64,000 nucleotides of DNA, from contig SUYH01000011.1 of the NCBI GenBank assembly GCA_015060535.1, forward strand, positions 1 to 64,000. Reading direction: 5' to 3'. Both the position numbers and the translations under genes were made by a program. Below, piece after piece: positions 49,234 through 57,976 of the stretch. The DNA comes from Prevotella sp. (lineage in GTDB: Bacteria; Bacteroidota; Bacteroidia; Bacteroidales; Bacteroidaceae). Each line of letters starts with the position of its first letter. Position 1 is the first letter of the stretch. The notes beneath the pieces are model-generated. The model was not told the origin of the DNA. It saw nothing but the letters and a program-made list of their open reading frames with translations, and did no database searches.

Positions 49234-49630
49234 TACCAACTGCTTGTTACAGGCTCTGCCCACTCAAAGCCCTTATCACAAGATCTGGACTGAGGTGATG
49301 GCTGGTCATATCAGTTTGTGTGTTAACTCAGATATTCTCAACGAGTACGAGGAGATTTTGAGCCAAAAGACCACAACTGAGATTGCTCGCAACGTTATCA
49401 AAACCATCATACGACTTAATACTACCGTCTTTCAGCAAGTGTACTACCATTTCGGACTGATAGAGACTGATCCTGATGATAACAAGTTTGTTGACTGCGC
49501 TATAGCCGTCAATGCCGAATACATTGTATCCAACGATGCGCACTTCAATGTTCTCAAGCATGTTGACTGGCCACGTTTGACAGTCATTGACATTCAGACT
49601 TTTACGAAGGAGATTGATAAAGACTTATAA
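49214..49630 (+). CDS. PIN-domain toxin (putative RNase)
   Basis: 138 residues from the ATG at 49214, inside the end of the antitoxin gene. PIN acidic residues are present in order: IVLDTNCLL, LNEYEEIL, DPDDNKFVDCAI and VSNDAHF, as in metal-dependent RNases of the COG1569-type family. It most likely cleaves RNA when the antitoxin is lost. It shares its promoter with the antitoxin, and that promoter is near-duplicated upstream of the next gene. Confidence 0.88.
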   Translation: MRSIVLDTNCLLQALPTQSPYHKIWTEVMAGHISLCVNSDILNEYEEILSQKTTTEIARNVIKTIIRLNTTVFQQVYYHFGLIETDPDDNKFVDCAIAVNAEYIVSNDAHFNVLKHVDWPRLTVIDIQTFTKEIDKDL

Positions 49631-49642
49631 AAGTGAGTAAGA

Positions 49643-49698
49643 CAAAAAAGAGCCGGAAAGTTGCAGTCAAATCGAAATTTCTTTGTATATTTGCAACG
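49643..49698 (+). promoter_or_regulatory. Promoter of the DUF3791 gene (duplicated sequence, copy 2)
   Basis: TTG (49661-49663), 22 bp, TATATTTG (49686-49693), within the sequence shared with 48925-48980. Confidence 0.8.
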
Positions 49699-49712
49699 TA
49701 ATACATATTTAT

Positions 49713-49931
49713 ATGTTTAGCATCAAGGACATATCAGAGTATATCGTAGCGCTTATAGCAGCCTTTGCCAGTCATTATTCGATGACAGAAGTTGAGGCAT
49801 ATCGTTACCTAAACCATTATGGAGCCATTAAAGTGGCTCACGACTTCTACGATGTGATGCATACTCAATCGTTCGATGATATGGTTCAAAGTATGGCTTC
49901 CTATTGCCGGAGAAAAGGAGGCAATTTATGA
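49713..49931 (+). CDS. DUF3791 protein
   Basis: 72 residues from the ATG at 49713 (MFSIKDISEYIVALIAAFA). The pattern FASHYSMTEVEAYRYLNHYGAI-DFYDVMHTQSFDDMV matches small DUF3791 proteins, which are usually encoded directly before a DUF3990 (ADP-ribosyltransferase-like) gene as a toxin-antitoxin-like pair. Here the ATGA overlap to DUF3990 is kept, but that gene is broken, leaving DUF3791 without a functional partner. Confidence 0.85.
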   Translation: MFSIKDISEYIVALIAAFASHYSMTEVEAYRYLNHYGAIKVAHDFYDVMHTQSFDDMVQSMASYCRRKGGNL

Positions 49932-50092
49932 TTAAACTTTATCATGGTTCAACTGTCTGTAACAAAAGAAGTGTTTCACAGTTATACAACTACAGCACGG
50001 CCTCCAGGGAACTCGCCAAACCCGTCCTTGCCCCTCAGTCAGGCATCAAGGCTAACGGAGCTGGTTCTCACAAGGTCTGGGTCAGGAGGTGA
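49928..50092 (+). pseudogene. DUF3990 remnant
   Basis: The first ten codons (MIKLYHGSTV) match the start of DUF3990 proteins, then the sequence changes to an unrelated 44-codon stretch (ending SHKVWVRR) and stops. The rest of the family sequence is absent, so this is a deletion or recombination junction near 49958. Confidence 0.7.
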
Positions 50093-50105
50093 TGAAAAGT
50101 GAAAG

Positions 50106-50699
50106 TCACCACATTATACTTTTTCTTATTCGGGATTTGAGAAGCAGTTCCCTATTTCCATACCCTTCGATATAACCATTCTTTATGACAAATCGGTTAA
50201 TGGGTACTGCCCTATAATGGGTGGTGTCCACATCCAAGATATAGACATTATGTGACTCCTTTCTATATACGCCCCAACAATACGTTTGAGTATAGTGTTC
50301 ACCCTTATAATACATACCGAATGTCGAGTCGTTCTTATTGATTGTCAGCGAAATAGAGCTATCGTTTGCTTCGAATGCATAGTCTATATGTTCACTTTTC
50401 CAGTGGATACACGAAGATTGGCAAGCGGCGAAGTTGACTGCGAAGAACATCAGAAACGAATTGATGAAGAACACGATACTCCAACGTTCTTTATTCAAAA
50501 AGAACAGAACAATGCTAATAACAAGGTTTATGAATGCGATTAGGAAAGAAAAAAATAATGTGGTAAGTCCGTCTTGGTGACTGGGCGAAGAAAAATACAT
50601 TAGAATGAGAAACACCGAATCTATGAAGGCAATTATCAACATAGGGCGCTTAAGATGTATTGTTGTAGATTCAAACACTTTCATGATGTTTTTCGTCAT
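50106..50699 (-). CDS. Hypothetical membrane protein
   Basis: 197 residues with three hydrophobic segments in the first 95 residues (IIAFIDSVFLILMYF, LFFSFLIAFINLVISIVLFF, SIVFFINSFLMFFAVNFAA), then a soluble beta-rich domain with CQSSCIHWKSEH and SLTINKNDSTFGMYYKGEH. I do not recognise a family. A/T-rich relative to its neighbours, which suggests acquired DNA. A -7-like TATTTTTG is upstream (50722-50729). Confidence 0.7.
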   Translation of the reverse strand: MTKNIMKVFESTTIHLKRPMLIIAFIDSVFLILMYFSSPSHQDGLTTLFFSFLIAFINLVISIVLFFLNKERWSIVFFINSFLMFFAVNFAACQSSCIHWKSEHIDYAFEANDSSISLTINKNDSTFGMYYKGEHYTQTYCWGVYRKESHNVYILDVDTTHYRAVPINRFVIKNGYIEGYGNRELLLKSRIRKSIMW

Positions 50700-50773
50700 A
50701 TCCTAACTGCATTTCTGCCTGCAAAAATACAAATTATTTTTGAATGAGCGAATAAAACATTGGAAAATGTTGT

Positions 50774-51165
50774 ATTGTCTGACAATTCTGACAATTATGA
50801 CAGCCAAATTCCGCACCCACACCTCGTCACGGAAATGTTAAATTAGTGCCATGTTTATATATAATATATATAAATATGAAATAATAAGCAATTTTCTTTG
50901 TTCACATACCCTCCCGATTTCTGACACTGTCATTTGTCAGAATTGTCAGAAATCTGTTTGGATACCAGGCTCGGCCTGATGGGTCGCCAGACTCGGCCTG
51001 ATGGGCGTTCGGGTCGGAGCAGAGCGTTTGTTCCCTGCCTGGGAAAAATTTGTTCCCTGCCTGGGAAAAAATTGCAGCCTGCCCAGCGCGTAAAAATTTG
51101 ATGGGCGGCTCGAAGAATTTCTTCGGACGGCTGAAAGAATTTCTTCGGACGGCTCAACAAATAGG
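50774..51165. repeat. Composite intergenic repeat element, copy B
   Basis: Begins with CTGACAATTCTGACAATTATGACA, has the inverse motif TGTCATTTGTCAGAATTGTCAG (about 50928-50950), and ends in a block (51033-51165) closely matching copy A. The middle is unlike copy A. It fills most of the 496-bp gap before the ATPase gene. Confidence 0.85.
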
Positions 51166-51195
51166 GTAGGGATAGGACGCCCTTAGGATCATACC

Positions 51196-52446
51196 TTATT
51201 GCAGCAGAAACTGGAATAGGCCAATATAGCGAATGCCTTTTTCGTCAGTATATTCCGCTATGTCGTTTCCTACAATCACGATTTTCCTGAAACTATCGTC
51301 AATTTTGAGAAGCGATTTCAGTTCTTGTTGTTTCTTCTCTTCCGTATCTAAGGCGAAAGCCGACTGGATATAATACTTATCCGTGCCATTACTTGCAATA
51401 AAGTCTACCTCGTATTGGATATACTCCATTTTGCCATTGCGCATCTCACGGGCCTCCACCAAGCCTACATCTACGGCAAACCCACGCATACGGAGTTCGT
51501 TGTAAATCACATTCTCCATAATATGAGTGACCTCCTGTTGACGGAAATTGAGCTTGGCATTTCTTAGCCCAACATCGGCTGCATAGTATTTCTTGATACT
51601 TTCGTAGTACTTGTTTCCCTTGATGTTGAACCGCTTTGCGCCTTCAAACAAAAAAGCCTCCTCCAGATAACTGATATAATTGGCTATGGTATCTGGATCG
51701 ATTTTCACCTTCTGTACACTCTGTAAAATGTTGCTCACACGATTGGGATTGGTCAATGAGCCAACAGACGAACAAAGCGCATCAGCCAAGGCCGACAATG
51801 CCTCACGATTCTTTACATTGTGACGCTCCACAACATCGTCCAGATAAGTCTTATTCCAAAGGCGCTGTAGATAGGCTACCTTCTGTTCTGGAGTACGCTG
51901 TTTCAACAGTCCTGGCATGCCACCGTAGGTATAGTACTCTTTCCATAGTTCACTTACAGGCTCTGTACGGTTAGTACAAAATTCCTTGAAGGAGAATGGA
52001 TGTACCTTCACTTCGTCACCCCGTCCACGGAAAATGGTTTTGATGTCGGAAGAAAGGAAATGTGAGTTGCTGCCAGTAATATAGACGTCAATGTTATCTT
52101 TGGCGTTCAGACCGTTCACGATTTTCTCAAAACCATCCACCTCTTGTACCTCATCGAGTATAATATAATAAGGTGCTTGTTCTGAGGTGATACGGCTATA
52201 GAGGTAGGACTTCAAGGCCTTACGATCAGTAAGGTCGCCATTCTCTTCCTCATCGTCCACATCGAACGAGACGATGATAATATTCTCCTCTAGCACGCCT
52301 TTCGATAACAGATAATCCTTGAAAATCCTATTCAAAAGCCATGATTTACCAGATCGCCTGGGGCCTGTGACAATCTTCACTTCTCCATTATCCATTCTAT
52401 TGATGAGTTGTTGGAGATAAGTGTCGCGTTGAATGTATTGAGCCAT
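51196..52446 (-). CDS. AAA+ ATPase with DUF4143 domain
   Basis: 416 residues from the ATG at 52446. Walker A GPRRSGKS, Walker B YYIILDEVQEV and sensor VYITGSNSHFLSS form the AAA domain. The C-terminal half is the DUF4143 region with the nuclease-like fold (YEVDFIASNGTDKYYIQ). Such proteins are widespread in accessory DNA of Bacteroidota; their cell function is unknown. It has its own promoter, whose sequence is duplicated in tandem. Confidence 0.92.
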   Translation of the reverse strand: MAQYIQRDTYLQQLINRMDNGEVKIVTGPRRSGKSWLLNRIFKDYLLSKGVLEENIIIVSFDVDDEEENGDLTDRKALKSYLYSRITSEQAPYYIILDEVQEVDGFEKIVNGLNAKDNIDVYITGSNSHFLSSDIKTIFRGRGDEVKVHPFSFKEFCTNRTEPVSELWKEYYTYGGMPGLLKQRTPEQKVAYLQRLWNKTYLDDVVERHNVKNREALSALADALCSSVGSLTNPNRVSNILQSVQKVKIDPDTIANYISYLEEAFLFEGAKRFNIKGNKYYESIKKYYAADVGLRNAKLNFRQQEVTHIMENVIYNELRMRGFAVDVGLVEAREMRNGKMEYIQYEVDFIASNGTDKYYIQSAFALDTEEKKQQELKSLLKIDDSFRKIVIVGNDIAEYTDEKGIRYIGLFQFLLQ

Positions 52447-52449
52447 ATT

Positions 52450-52541
52450 ATTCCGATTTTTCTGCAAAATTACAATAAATTCCGAATATAACCAAGATTT
52501 TATTCCGGTTTTTCTGCAAAATTACAATAAATTCCGAATAC
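52450..52541. repeat. Tandem duplication of the ATPase promoter region
   Basis: A segment of about 38 bp (TTCCGNTTTTTCTGCAAAA then TTACAATAAATTCCGAATA) occurs at 52451-52488 and 52504-52541. The first copy holds the minus-strand -7 box TAATTTTG (52465-52472). Confidence 0.85.
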
Positions 52542-52665
52542 AAAAGGTGTATCAGAACTATCAGGGGGCTGGTTCTTTCTCATACTCAACGATCAGTATT
52601 CTCTCTGCCATCGAGAAGTAATCTCGTGTCCTCGTTGCTTACTTCTTGTCCCTCTCACACTGCCG

Positions 52666-52699
52666 AAAAAAAAGCCGAAAGTGCAATGACTTCCGGCCT
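52666..52699 (-). terminator. Terminator after the outer-membrane barrel gene
   Basis: Minus strand GCCGGAAGT, loop, ACTTTCGGC, then eight T. Confidence 0.9.
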
Positions 52700-52721
52700 T
52701 ATTTCTAAACAAAGTTGTTGC

Positions 52722-53276
52722 TTAGAGAGCGAACTTGTAGCCAACGGTAATCTGGAATACGCTGTTCTTAGTCTTCTCGGCAGCATCCTTAACAGTCTTT
52801 GTCAGACCGATGTTGTAGCGTGCATCCAGCACGAAGCTCTGATACTCGTAAGACAGACCTACAGGAATAGAGAAATCAACCTTCTTGCACTGGTCAGAGA
52901 AACTGTTACCATCATACTTGGCACGTACCAGGAAACCTGGCTGTACACCTGCCTTGATAGCAAGTCCCTTAACAACATAGTACTGAGCCAGGATGGGGAT
53001 GTTGATGTAATCCATACCAGATCTCTTGTCAGCACCTTCAGCCTTGTAGCCCTGCATAGAATACAGCAGACCTGCGGTAATACCGAAGCTCTCAGCAACA
53101 CCATACTCAGCCTCAACACCAGCAACCAAACCTACTGTAGTTTTCAAGCCTTCACCAGTAATCTTAGAGATGTTAAGACCTACCTTAGGCTGCAGTGTGA
53201 ACTGGCCAACTTCATTCTGTGCAAATGCGCCCATGCTCATCAGCATCATGGCGGCAATCATCATAATCTTTTTCAT
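52722..53276 (-). CDS. Outer-membrane beta-barrel protein (PorT/OMP_b-brl type)
   Basis: 184 residues with a signal peptide (MKKIMMIAAMMLMSMGAFAQ). Alternating hydrophobic strands ending FQITVGYKFAL, an outer-membrane-type C-terminus, with GLNISKITGEG and LLYSMQGYKAEG as in Bacteroidota OMP_b-brl proteins of about eight strands. Specific role unknown. Monocistronic with strong promoter (53324-53355) and terminator, suggesting high expression. Confidence 0.9.
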   Translation of the reverse strand: MKKIMMIAAMMLMSMGAFAQNEVGQFTLQPKVGLNISKITGEGLKTTVGLVAGVEAEYGVAESFGITAGLLYSMQGYKAEGADKRSGMDYINIPILAQYYVVKGLAIKAGVQPGFLVRAKYDGNSFSDQCKKVDFSIPVGLSYEYQSFVLDARYNIGLTKTVKDAAEKTKNSVFQITVGYKFAL

Positions 53277-53323
53277 AATCTTTTTGAATTAGTTAATACT
53301 ATGATTGGTTATGTATTCCGCTG

Positions 53324-53355
53324 CAAATATAGGTTTTTTCTGAATATGTTCCAAA
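53324..53355 (-). promoter_or_regulatory. Promoter of the outer-membrane barrel gene
   Basis: Minus strand TTTG (53352-53355), 20 bp, TATATTTG (53324-53331): near-perfect consensus. Confidence 0.88.
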
Positions 53356-53412
53356 TAAAAACCAAAAAAAATGCAAAAAAACTTCAATTTTTGGCAAATT
53401 TTATGAATTTTG

Positions 53413-54930
53413 TTAAGAATGCCTGCCTTTTACGAGGAAAGTGGCCAAGAATCCGATGATGAAAATGACTGAGGTGCCCAGGACGATGGCCAAGTAGGGA
53501 TGCAGGTGGATGCCTGGCAGCTGCCACATCTCTGCCAATGATATCCAAGCAATGACCACAATGCCGCAGATGCAGCCAACGAACGCTGCGCTGCGGCTTA
53601 TCTTTTGTGGGATGCAACCCAGCAGGAACAAGCCCAGCATGCCACCCGAGAAGATGCTCGAGAGTGTCCACCATGCGTCGATGATGCTTTCTACCGAGAG
53701 CATAGCAATAGCTACACAGGCACCCAGAATGCCCACGCCAAAACTCGACAGGCGCACGATGGCCAGCTCCAGCTTCTGATGCCGGTGATGGTCTTGCGGG
53801 TCGTGGTGACGCAGATGGTCAGCCACGCTGCGTGCCTTCAGGAAGAACGGGCGCACATAGTCGGTCAGGATAATCGTAGCGGCAGAAGTCACAGAGGTCG
53901 AAACGGTAGACATGCCAGCCGCAAAGATAGAGGCAATCAACAGGCCTCTGAGACCTACGGGCAGCCCATTGACGATGAAGTAGGGGAACACGTAGTCGGG
54001 CTTGGCCTGAATCTCAGCAGGCAACTCGGCTACACCCGCCTGATAGTACGAGTACAAAGCTGAACCAATCAGGAAGAACAGCGCCGAGACAGGAATAAAC
54101 AGATAGCCTCCGAAGAGTGCTGAGAACTTCGCGTCCTTATCGGTCTTCGCCGCATGGTAGCGCTGCACGTAGTTCTGGTCGATACCATAGTTCTGCAGGT
54201 TGATGAAGATGCCGTAGATCAAGCATACCCAGAAGGTCGAGGTGGTCAGATCGCTGGTGAATGCACCCAGCGAGAACTTGTTGCCCATGGGCGAATTGGC
54301 CGCCAGTTCGAAGGTCTGCATGGGACCCTCAGGCATCGAGAACATCAGGATGGCCAGACACAGCACGGCTCCACCTATTAATATAATACCCTGTATGGCG
54401 TCTGCCCAGATGACGGCCTTCAAGCCACCCATCATCGAATAGACGATGATGCCGATAGACGTGAGGATGATCACCGCGTGCATGTCCCAACCCATCAGGA
54501 TATACATCGGAACGGCAAGCAGATAGAGGATGCTGCCCATGCGCGCAATCTGCGTCAACAGGTAGCAGGCTGAGGCATACAGGCGAGCCCACGCCCCAAA
54601 CTTCTCCTCCAGGAAAGTGTAGGCCGAAACGGAGCCCGAATGGCGATAGAACGGCACGAAATATTTGGCTGCGAAATAGCTCGCAATGGGTATCGACAGC
54701 GAGAACACAAAGGCATTCCAGTCGGCTGCAAACGCCTTGCCTGGATAGCCGATGTACGAAATGCTCGACACGTAGGTGGCGAAAATCGACATGCCGACCA
54801 CCCAGCCAGGAATGGAGTGACCTGCCGACGTGAACTCGTCAGCCGAACTGCCCTTCTTGAAGAACGAACAGCCGAAGACCACCACGCCGAGGGTGAAGAC
54901 GATGAAGATGATAAAATCAACTAGATGCAT
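53413..54930 (-). CDS. Sodium/solute symporter (SSS family)
   Basis: 505 residues with about 13 hydrophobic segments and SSS signatures (GWVVGMSIFATYVSSISYIGYPGKAF, YSMMGGLKAVIWADAIQG, RGLLIASIFAAGMSTVSTSV). A histidine-rich loop (HLRHHDPQDHHRHQ) between two late helices is unusual. It overlaps the lyase gene by 10 bp, so the two are co-translated: a sialic-acid or similar keto-acid sugar uptake and cleavage pair is the simplest reading, but the substrate is not fixed by sequence. Confidence 0.92.
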   Translation of the reverse strand: MHLVDFIIFIVFTLGVVVFGCSFFKKGSSADEFTSAGHSIPGWVVGMSIFATYVSSISYIGYPGKAFAADWNAFVFSLSIPIASYFAAKYFVPFYRHSGSVSAYTFLEEKFGAWARLYASACYLLTQIARMGSILYLLAVPMYILMGWDMHAVIILTSIGIIVYSMMGGLKAVIWADAIQGIILIGGAVLCLAILMFSMPEGPMQTFELAANSPMGNKFSLGAFTSDLTTSTFWVCLIYGIFINLQNYGIDQNYVQRYHAAKTDKDAKFSALFGGYLFIPVSALFFLIGSALYSYYQAGVAELPAEIQAKPDYVFPYFIVNGLPVGLRGLLIASIFAAGMSTVSTSVTSAATIILTDYVRPFFLKARSVADHLRHHDPQDHHRHQKLELAIVRLSSFGVGILGACVAIAMLSVESIIDAWWTLSSIFSGGMLGLFLLGCIPQKISRSAAFVGCICGIVVIAWISLAEMWQLPGIHLHPYLAIVLGTSVIFIIGFLATFLVKGRHS

Positions 54931-55862
54931 AGCTTACCGTCTTTGATGGGCAGTGCCTCGAGTGCTTTCTGGATGCGCAGATGCTCAGGAGCCTCGAACT
55001 TGTAGAACGGAGAAGCTACGAAGTCGTCGTTGATGATGCCCAACTGAGCGAGGGCACACTTCAAGCCCTTCAGGTAGCTCGAGCCGTGTTTGCCGACGGT
55101 ATAGATAGACGTCGAAATCTGCATGATGAGCTGTTGCAACTTCAGCATCTTGTCGATGTCGCGGTCCTTGGCAGCATTGTACATCGCCACGTAGAGCTCA
55201 GGGAACATGTTGGCACCACCATTGATACCACCGTGACCACCCATCAGCACGCACTCGCCCGTAATCTCCTCAGGACCTACGAGCATGGCGAAGTCCTTGC
55301 GATGTTGCATCTTGTACATCACCGATTGGAAATAAACCGCATTGGCCGATGAGTCCTTGAAACCCACCACCTGGTCCAGCTGGGCAATGCGCGCAACGGT
55401 GTCAGGAGCAAAGCTCACCTTCACGTGCGAAGGCATATTATATAAGAACACGGGAAGCGGCAACTGAGGCACCAGCTCCTCGTAGAACTGAGCCAGCTCG
55501 GGCTGACCTGTAGCGAAGTAGTAGGGGGGAGCACTGACCACACCGTCGGCACCATAGTCGGCAGCTTTCTTGGCCAGACGGATGCTCTCTTCTATCGACG
55601 TGTCGGTAATGCACGCCAGCAGGGGCAAACGTCCGCGATTGATGCGACACGACTCCTTAATCATCTGCTTGCGCACATCGTATGACAGGCTCTGTTCCTC
55701 GCCCGTAGTGCCGAGTACAAAAAGTCCATGCACGCCACCTGCAATCAGGTGTTCTATCAGACGCTCCAGACTCTCGATGTCCAGCGTCTCGTTATCTTTC
55801 AGTGGGGTTACCAGCGGTGGGATAATGCCGCTCAGTGGAGTTTTAAAACTTGGTGTAATCAT
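54921..55862 (-). CDS. DapA/NanA-family lyase (N-acetylneuraminate lyase or dihydrodipicolinate synthase-like)
   Basis: 313 residues with GTTGE (residues 51-55), YNMPS (Y141) and the Schiff-base lysine in VVGFKDSS (K169), the class I aldolase core. It is paired with a sodium/solute symporter rather than lysine genes, which favours a catabolic sugar-acid lyase over DapA. Family members also act on 2-keto-3-deoxy acids. Located first in the two-gene operon. Confidence 0.9.
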   Translation of the reverse strand: MITPSFKTPLSGIIPPLVTPLKDNETLDIESLERLIEHLIAGGVHGLFVLGTTGEEQSLSYDVRKQMIKESCRINRGRLPLLACITDTSIEESIRLAKKAADYGADGVVSAPPYYFATGQPELAQFYEELVPQLPLPVFLYNMPSHVKVSFAPDTVARIAQLDQVVGFKDSSANAVYFQSVMYKMQHRKDFAMLVGPEEITGECVLMGGHGGINGGANMFPELYVAMYNAAKDRDIDKMLKLQQLIMQISTSIYTVGKHGSSYLKGLKCALAQLGIINDDFVASPFYKFEAPEHLRIQKALEALPIKDGKLCI

Positions 55863-55936
55863 ATCGTTTTTATTAATGTTTGTCCTTTCTAAAAAGACGT
55901 TTGCCCAGTCGCCTTGTCATCTTTTTAGCACGAAAA

Positions 55937-55968
55937 TTTGGATTTTCGCTTAATTATTCTTAACTTTG
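55937..55968 (+). promoter_or_regulatory. Promoter of the M13 peptidase gene
   Basis: TTTG (55937-55940), 20 bp, TAACTTTG (55961-55968), 28 bp before the ATG at 55997. Confidence 0.88.
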
Positions 55969-55996
55969 CCCCAAATTGATTTTATACAAGCAAACT

Positions 55997-57937
55997 ATGA
56001 GAAAAATGAAACAATGGATGATGGCTGCCATCCTGACCCCTGCAGCCTTGTTGACCTCGTGTACGGACAACATCGACAATCCTGGTTCACCCACCCGTCC
56101 TGCTGGCGAGACTGCAGCCCAGACTGCATTCTGGGATAAGTTTGATAAATGGCAGACTGACAGCTGCACGCTGGGCGACGACTTCTACATGCACATGGAG
56201 GGTAAGTTCTGGTGGAATCCGGAAGACATTTATCCTGACGGCATGATTTCGTATGCCGGAGAGTTGAACGCAGAACGGTTTGACCAGATGCACGGGAAGG
56301 GCGATGCCGACTTTGACGCACTGTGGGAAATCACAGATGTCTATCCGCAGGAGCCCACGGCGGCTGAACTGGACAAGATGGTCAGCGACCGGACGGCCGA
56401 GTTGTGGCAGGACGCTACCACGATGGAGCAGGCCATGGAGGCTTTGGGGCGTGCTACGGCGGCTGGATACAACGGCTTGTTCGAACCCGTCATTGAAATC
56501 GTTAGTGGCAAGCCGGCATGGGTCATCAGCGTACCGCTGCCGTTCTATTACGACGCGCGAGCATTGAGTCCGCTCTATGGCAAACATGAGCTCAGCGAGC
56601 GCCTGGCCTATCATGGCGGACAACCTATGCGCAGGGCCGCTGGTACGGCAAATGCCTATCAGGCGGCTCTGATGAAGGGCATGGACTTAGGCGTATCGCC
56701 GGAGCAGGTCGTTTGGAGCGATGAGGCTACGAAAAACTATCAGGCCGTGATGCAGATGATGCTGAATCCCGACTCGGTGAAGAAGTTTATTGCTGCCAAC
56801 ATCCGGATGTACGACGGATTGCTGATGTCGAACAAGATTCTGAAGGAATATGCTGACATTGAGCGTACTACACCAAAGGGCGAGAAAGTGAAACTGCCCC
56901 TTGGCAGAATGAAATTGCACAGCAACATCCGGACCATCTGGGGCAATCTCTACTGCCTGCGTGCGTATAATAAGCTGTATGTCTCGGCAGACGTGAAGAA
57001 GAAGTATGTGGTATGGTGTGAGGAGTTCCGTCAGGCCATGCAGAAGCGGCTGGAAAACAACAGATGGCTCTCGGGAGAGACGCGTGCCAATGCCTTGGAA
57101 AAGCTGAAGCTGGTGGAGTTTTATGTGGGAGCAGAGCCGGACGTGACACCCGATGTGGCTATGCCGAAACTGAACAAGAAAGACAATATGGTATCGCTGA
57201 TACGCCAGTTGCGCAAGGCACGCCGCGACACGCAGCACTGGATGATAGGCCGTACGCGCCGTGAGGTGCTCATGCTCAATGACATCTTCGAGAATGTTTA
57301 TAATTATACGGAAGACAATGCCACCTATGGGCCGCAGACCAATTCCGTAACCATCAATCCCTCCAACCTGCTGCCTCCCTATGTCAACGCTGCTGACGAG
57401 GAAACGCTGACCCTGGCTGTGCTTGGCTCGACGATTGGTCATGAACTGACTCATGGGTTTGACAACAACGGACGCAAGTATGACAAGTTTGGCGCATTCA
57501 AGAACTGGTGGACAGCCGCTGACGAGGCTCAGTTTACAACATATACCGACCAACTGGTGGCAAACTACTCCGCGCTGCTGATGATGCCTTGGGCGGACAA
57601 GACGCTCTATGACAACGGCAAGAATACACTAGGTGAGAATATCGCCGATATCGGTGGCTGCTGCCTGTCATTGGACATCCTGCTCAGCAAGCACCCGGAG
57701 GCTACTCCCGAACAGCAGAAGCAACTGACTAAACGTTATTTCCAGGGATGGGCTATCGCATGGAGCGGCAGCTATGATCTGGAATTTGCCAAGAGCCGAT
57801 ATTACGACGATGAACATTCACAGTTGCGCGAGCGTTGCAACGGTGTGGTGCGCAACATCAATGCGTGGTACGATGCCTATGACATCGAGAGCGGTACCCT
57901 CTATCTGGAACCTGCCAAGCGCGTAGCAATCTGGTAA
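55997..57937 (+). CDS. M13-family zinc metallopeptidase, lipoprotein
   Basis: 646 residues from the ATG at 55997, with a lipobox (LLTSC) after the hydrophobic start. The zinc site is GHELTHGFD (H482, E483, H486) with the third ligand in GENIADIGG (E547), as in the neprilysin/PepO family. The N-terminal half is the helical M13 lobe. Probably a periplasmic or surface oligopeptidase. Monocistronic; its end meets a convergent terminator. Confidence 0.93.
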   Translation: MRKMKQWMMAAILTPAALLTSCTDNIDNPGSPTRPAGETAAQTAFWDKFDKWQTDSCTLGDDFYMHMEGKFWWNPEDIYPDGMISYAGELNAERFDQMHGKGDADFDALWEITDVYPQEPTAAELDKMVSDRTAELWQDATTMEQAMEALGRATAAGYNGLFEPVIEIVSGKPAWVISVPLPFYYDARALSPLYGKHELSERLAYHGGQPMRRAAGTANAYQAALMKGMDLGVSPEQVVWSDEATKNYQAVMQMMLNPDSVKKFIAANIRMYDGLLMSNKILKEYADIERTTPKGEKVKLPLGRMKLHSNIRTIWGNLYCLRAYNKLYVSADVKKKYVVWCEEFRQAMQKRLENNRWLSGETRANALEKLKLVEFYVGAEPDVTPDVAMPKLNKKDNMVSLIRQLRKARRDTQHWMIGRTRREVLMLNDIFENVYNYTEDNATYGPQTNSVTINPSNLLPPYVNAADEETLTLAVLGSTIGHELTHGFDNNGRKYDKFGAFKNWWTAADEAQFTTYTDQLVANYSALLMMPWADKTLYDNGKNTLGENIADIGGCCLSLDILLSKHPEATPEQQKQLTKRYFQGWAIAWSGSYDLEFAKSRYYDDEHSQLRERCNGVVRNINAWYDAYDIESGTLYLEPAKRVAIW

Positions 57938-57943
57938 AAAAAT

Positions 57944-57976
57944 ATTCCTGCTGGGTTAAAGCAACTCAGCAGGAAT
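57944..57976. terminator. Bidirectional terminator containing a stop codon
   Basis: ATTCCTGCTGGGTT / AACTCAGCAGGAAT hairpin with flanking A/T tracts (TTTTTTT on the minus strand). The TAA of the minus-strand nucleotidyltransferase is in the stem. Confidence 0.9.

Noticed and set aside
52626..53459. 277-codon plus-strand frame over the outer-membrane barrel gene
   Set aside because: Runs through the promoter and terminator of the real gene and has no family pattern.
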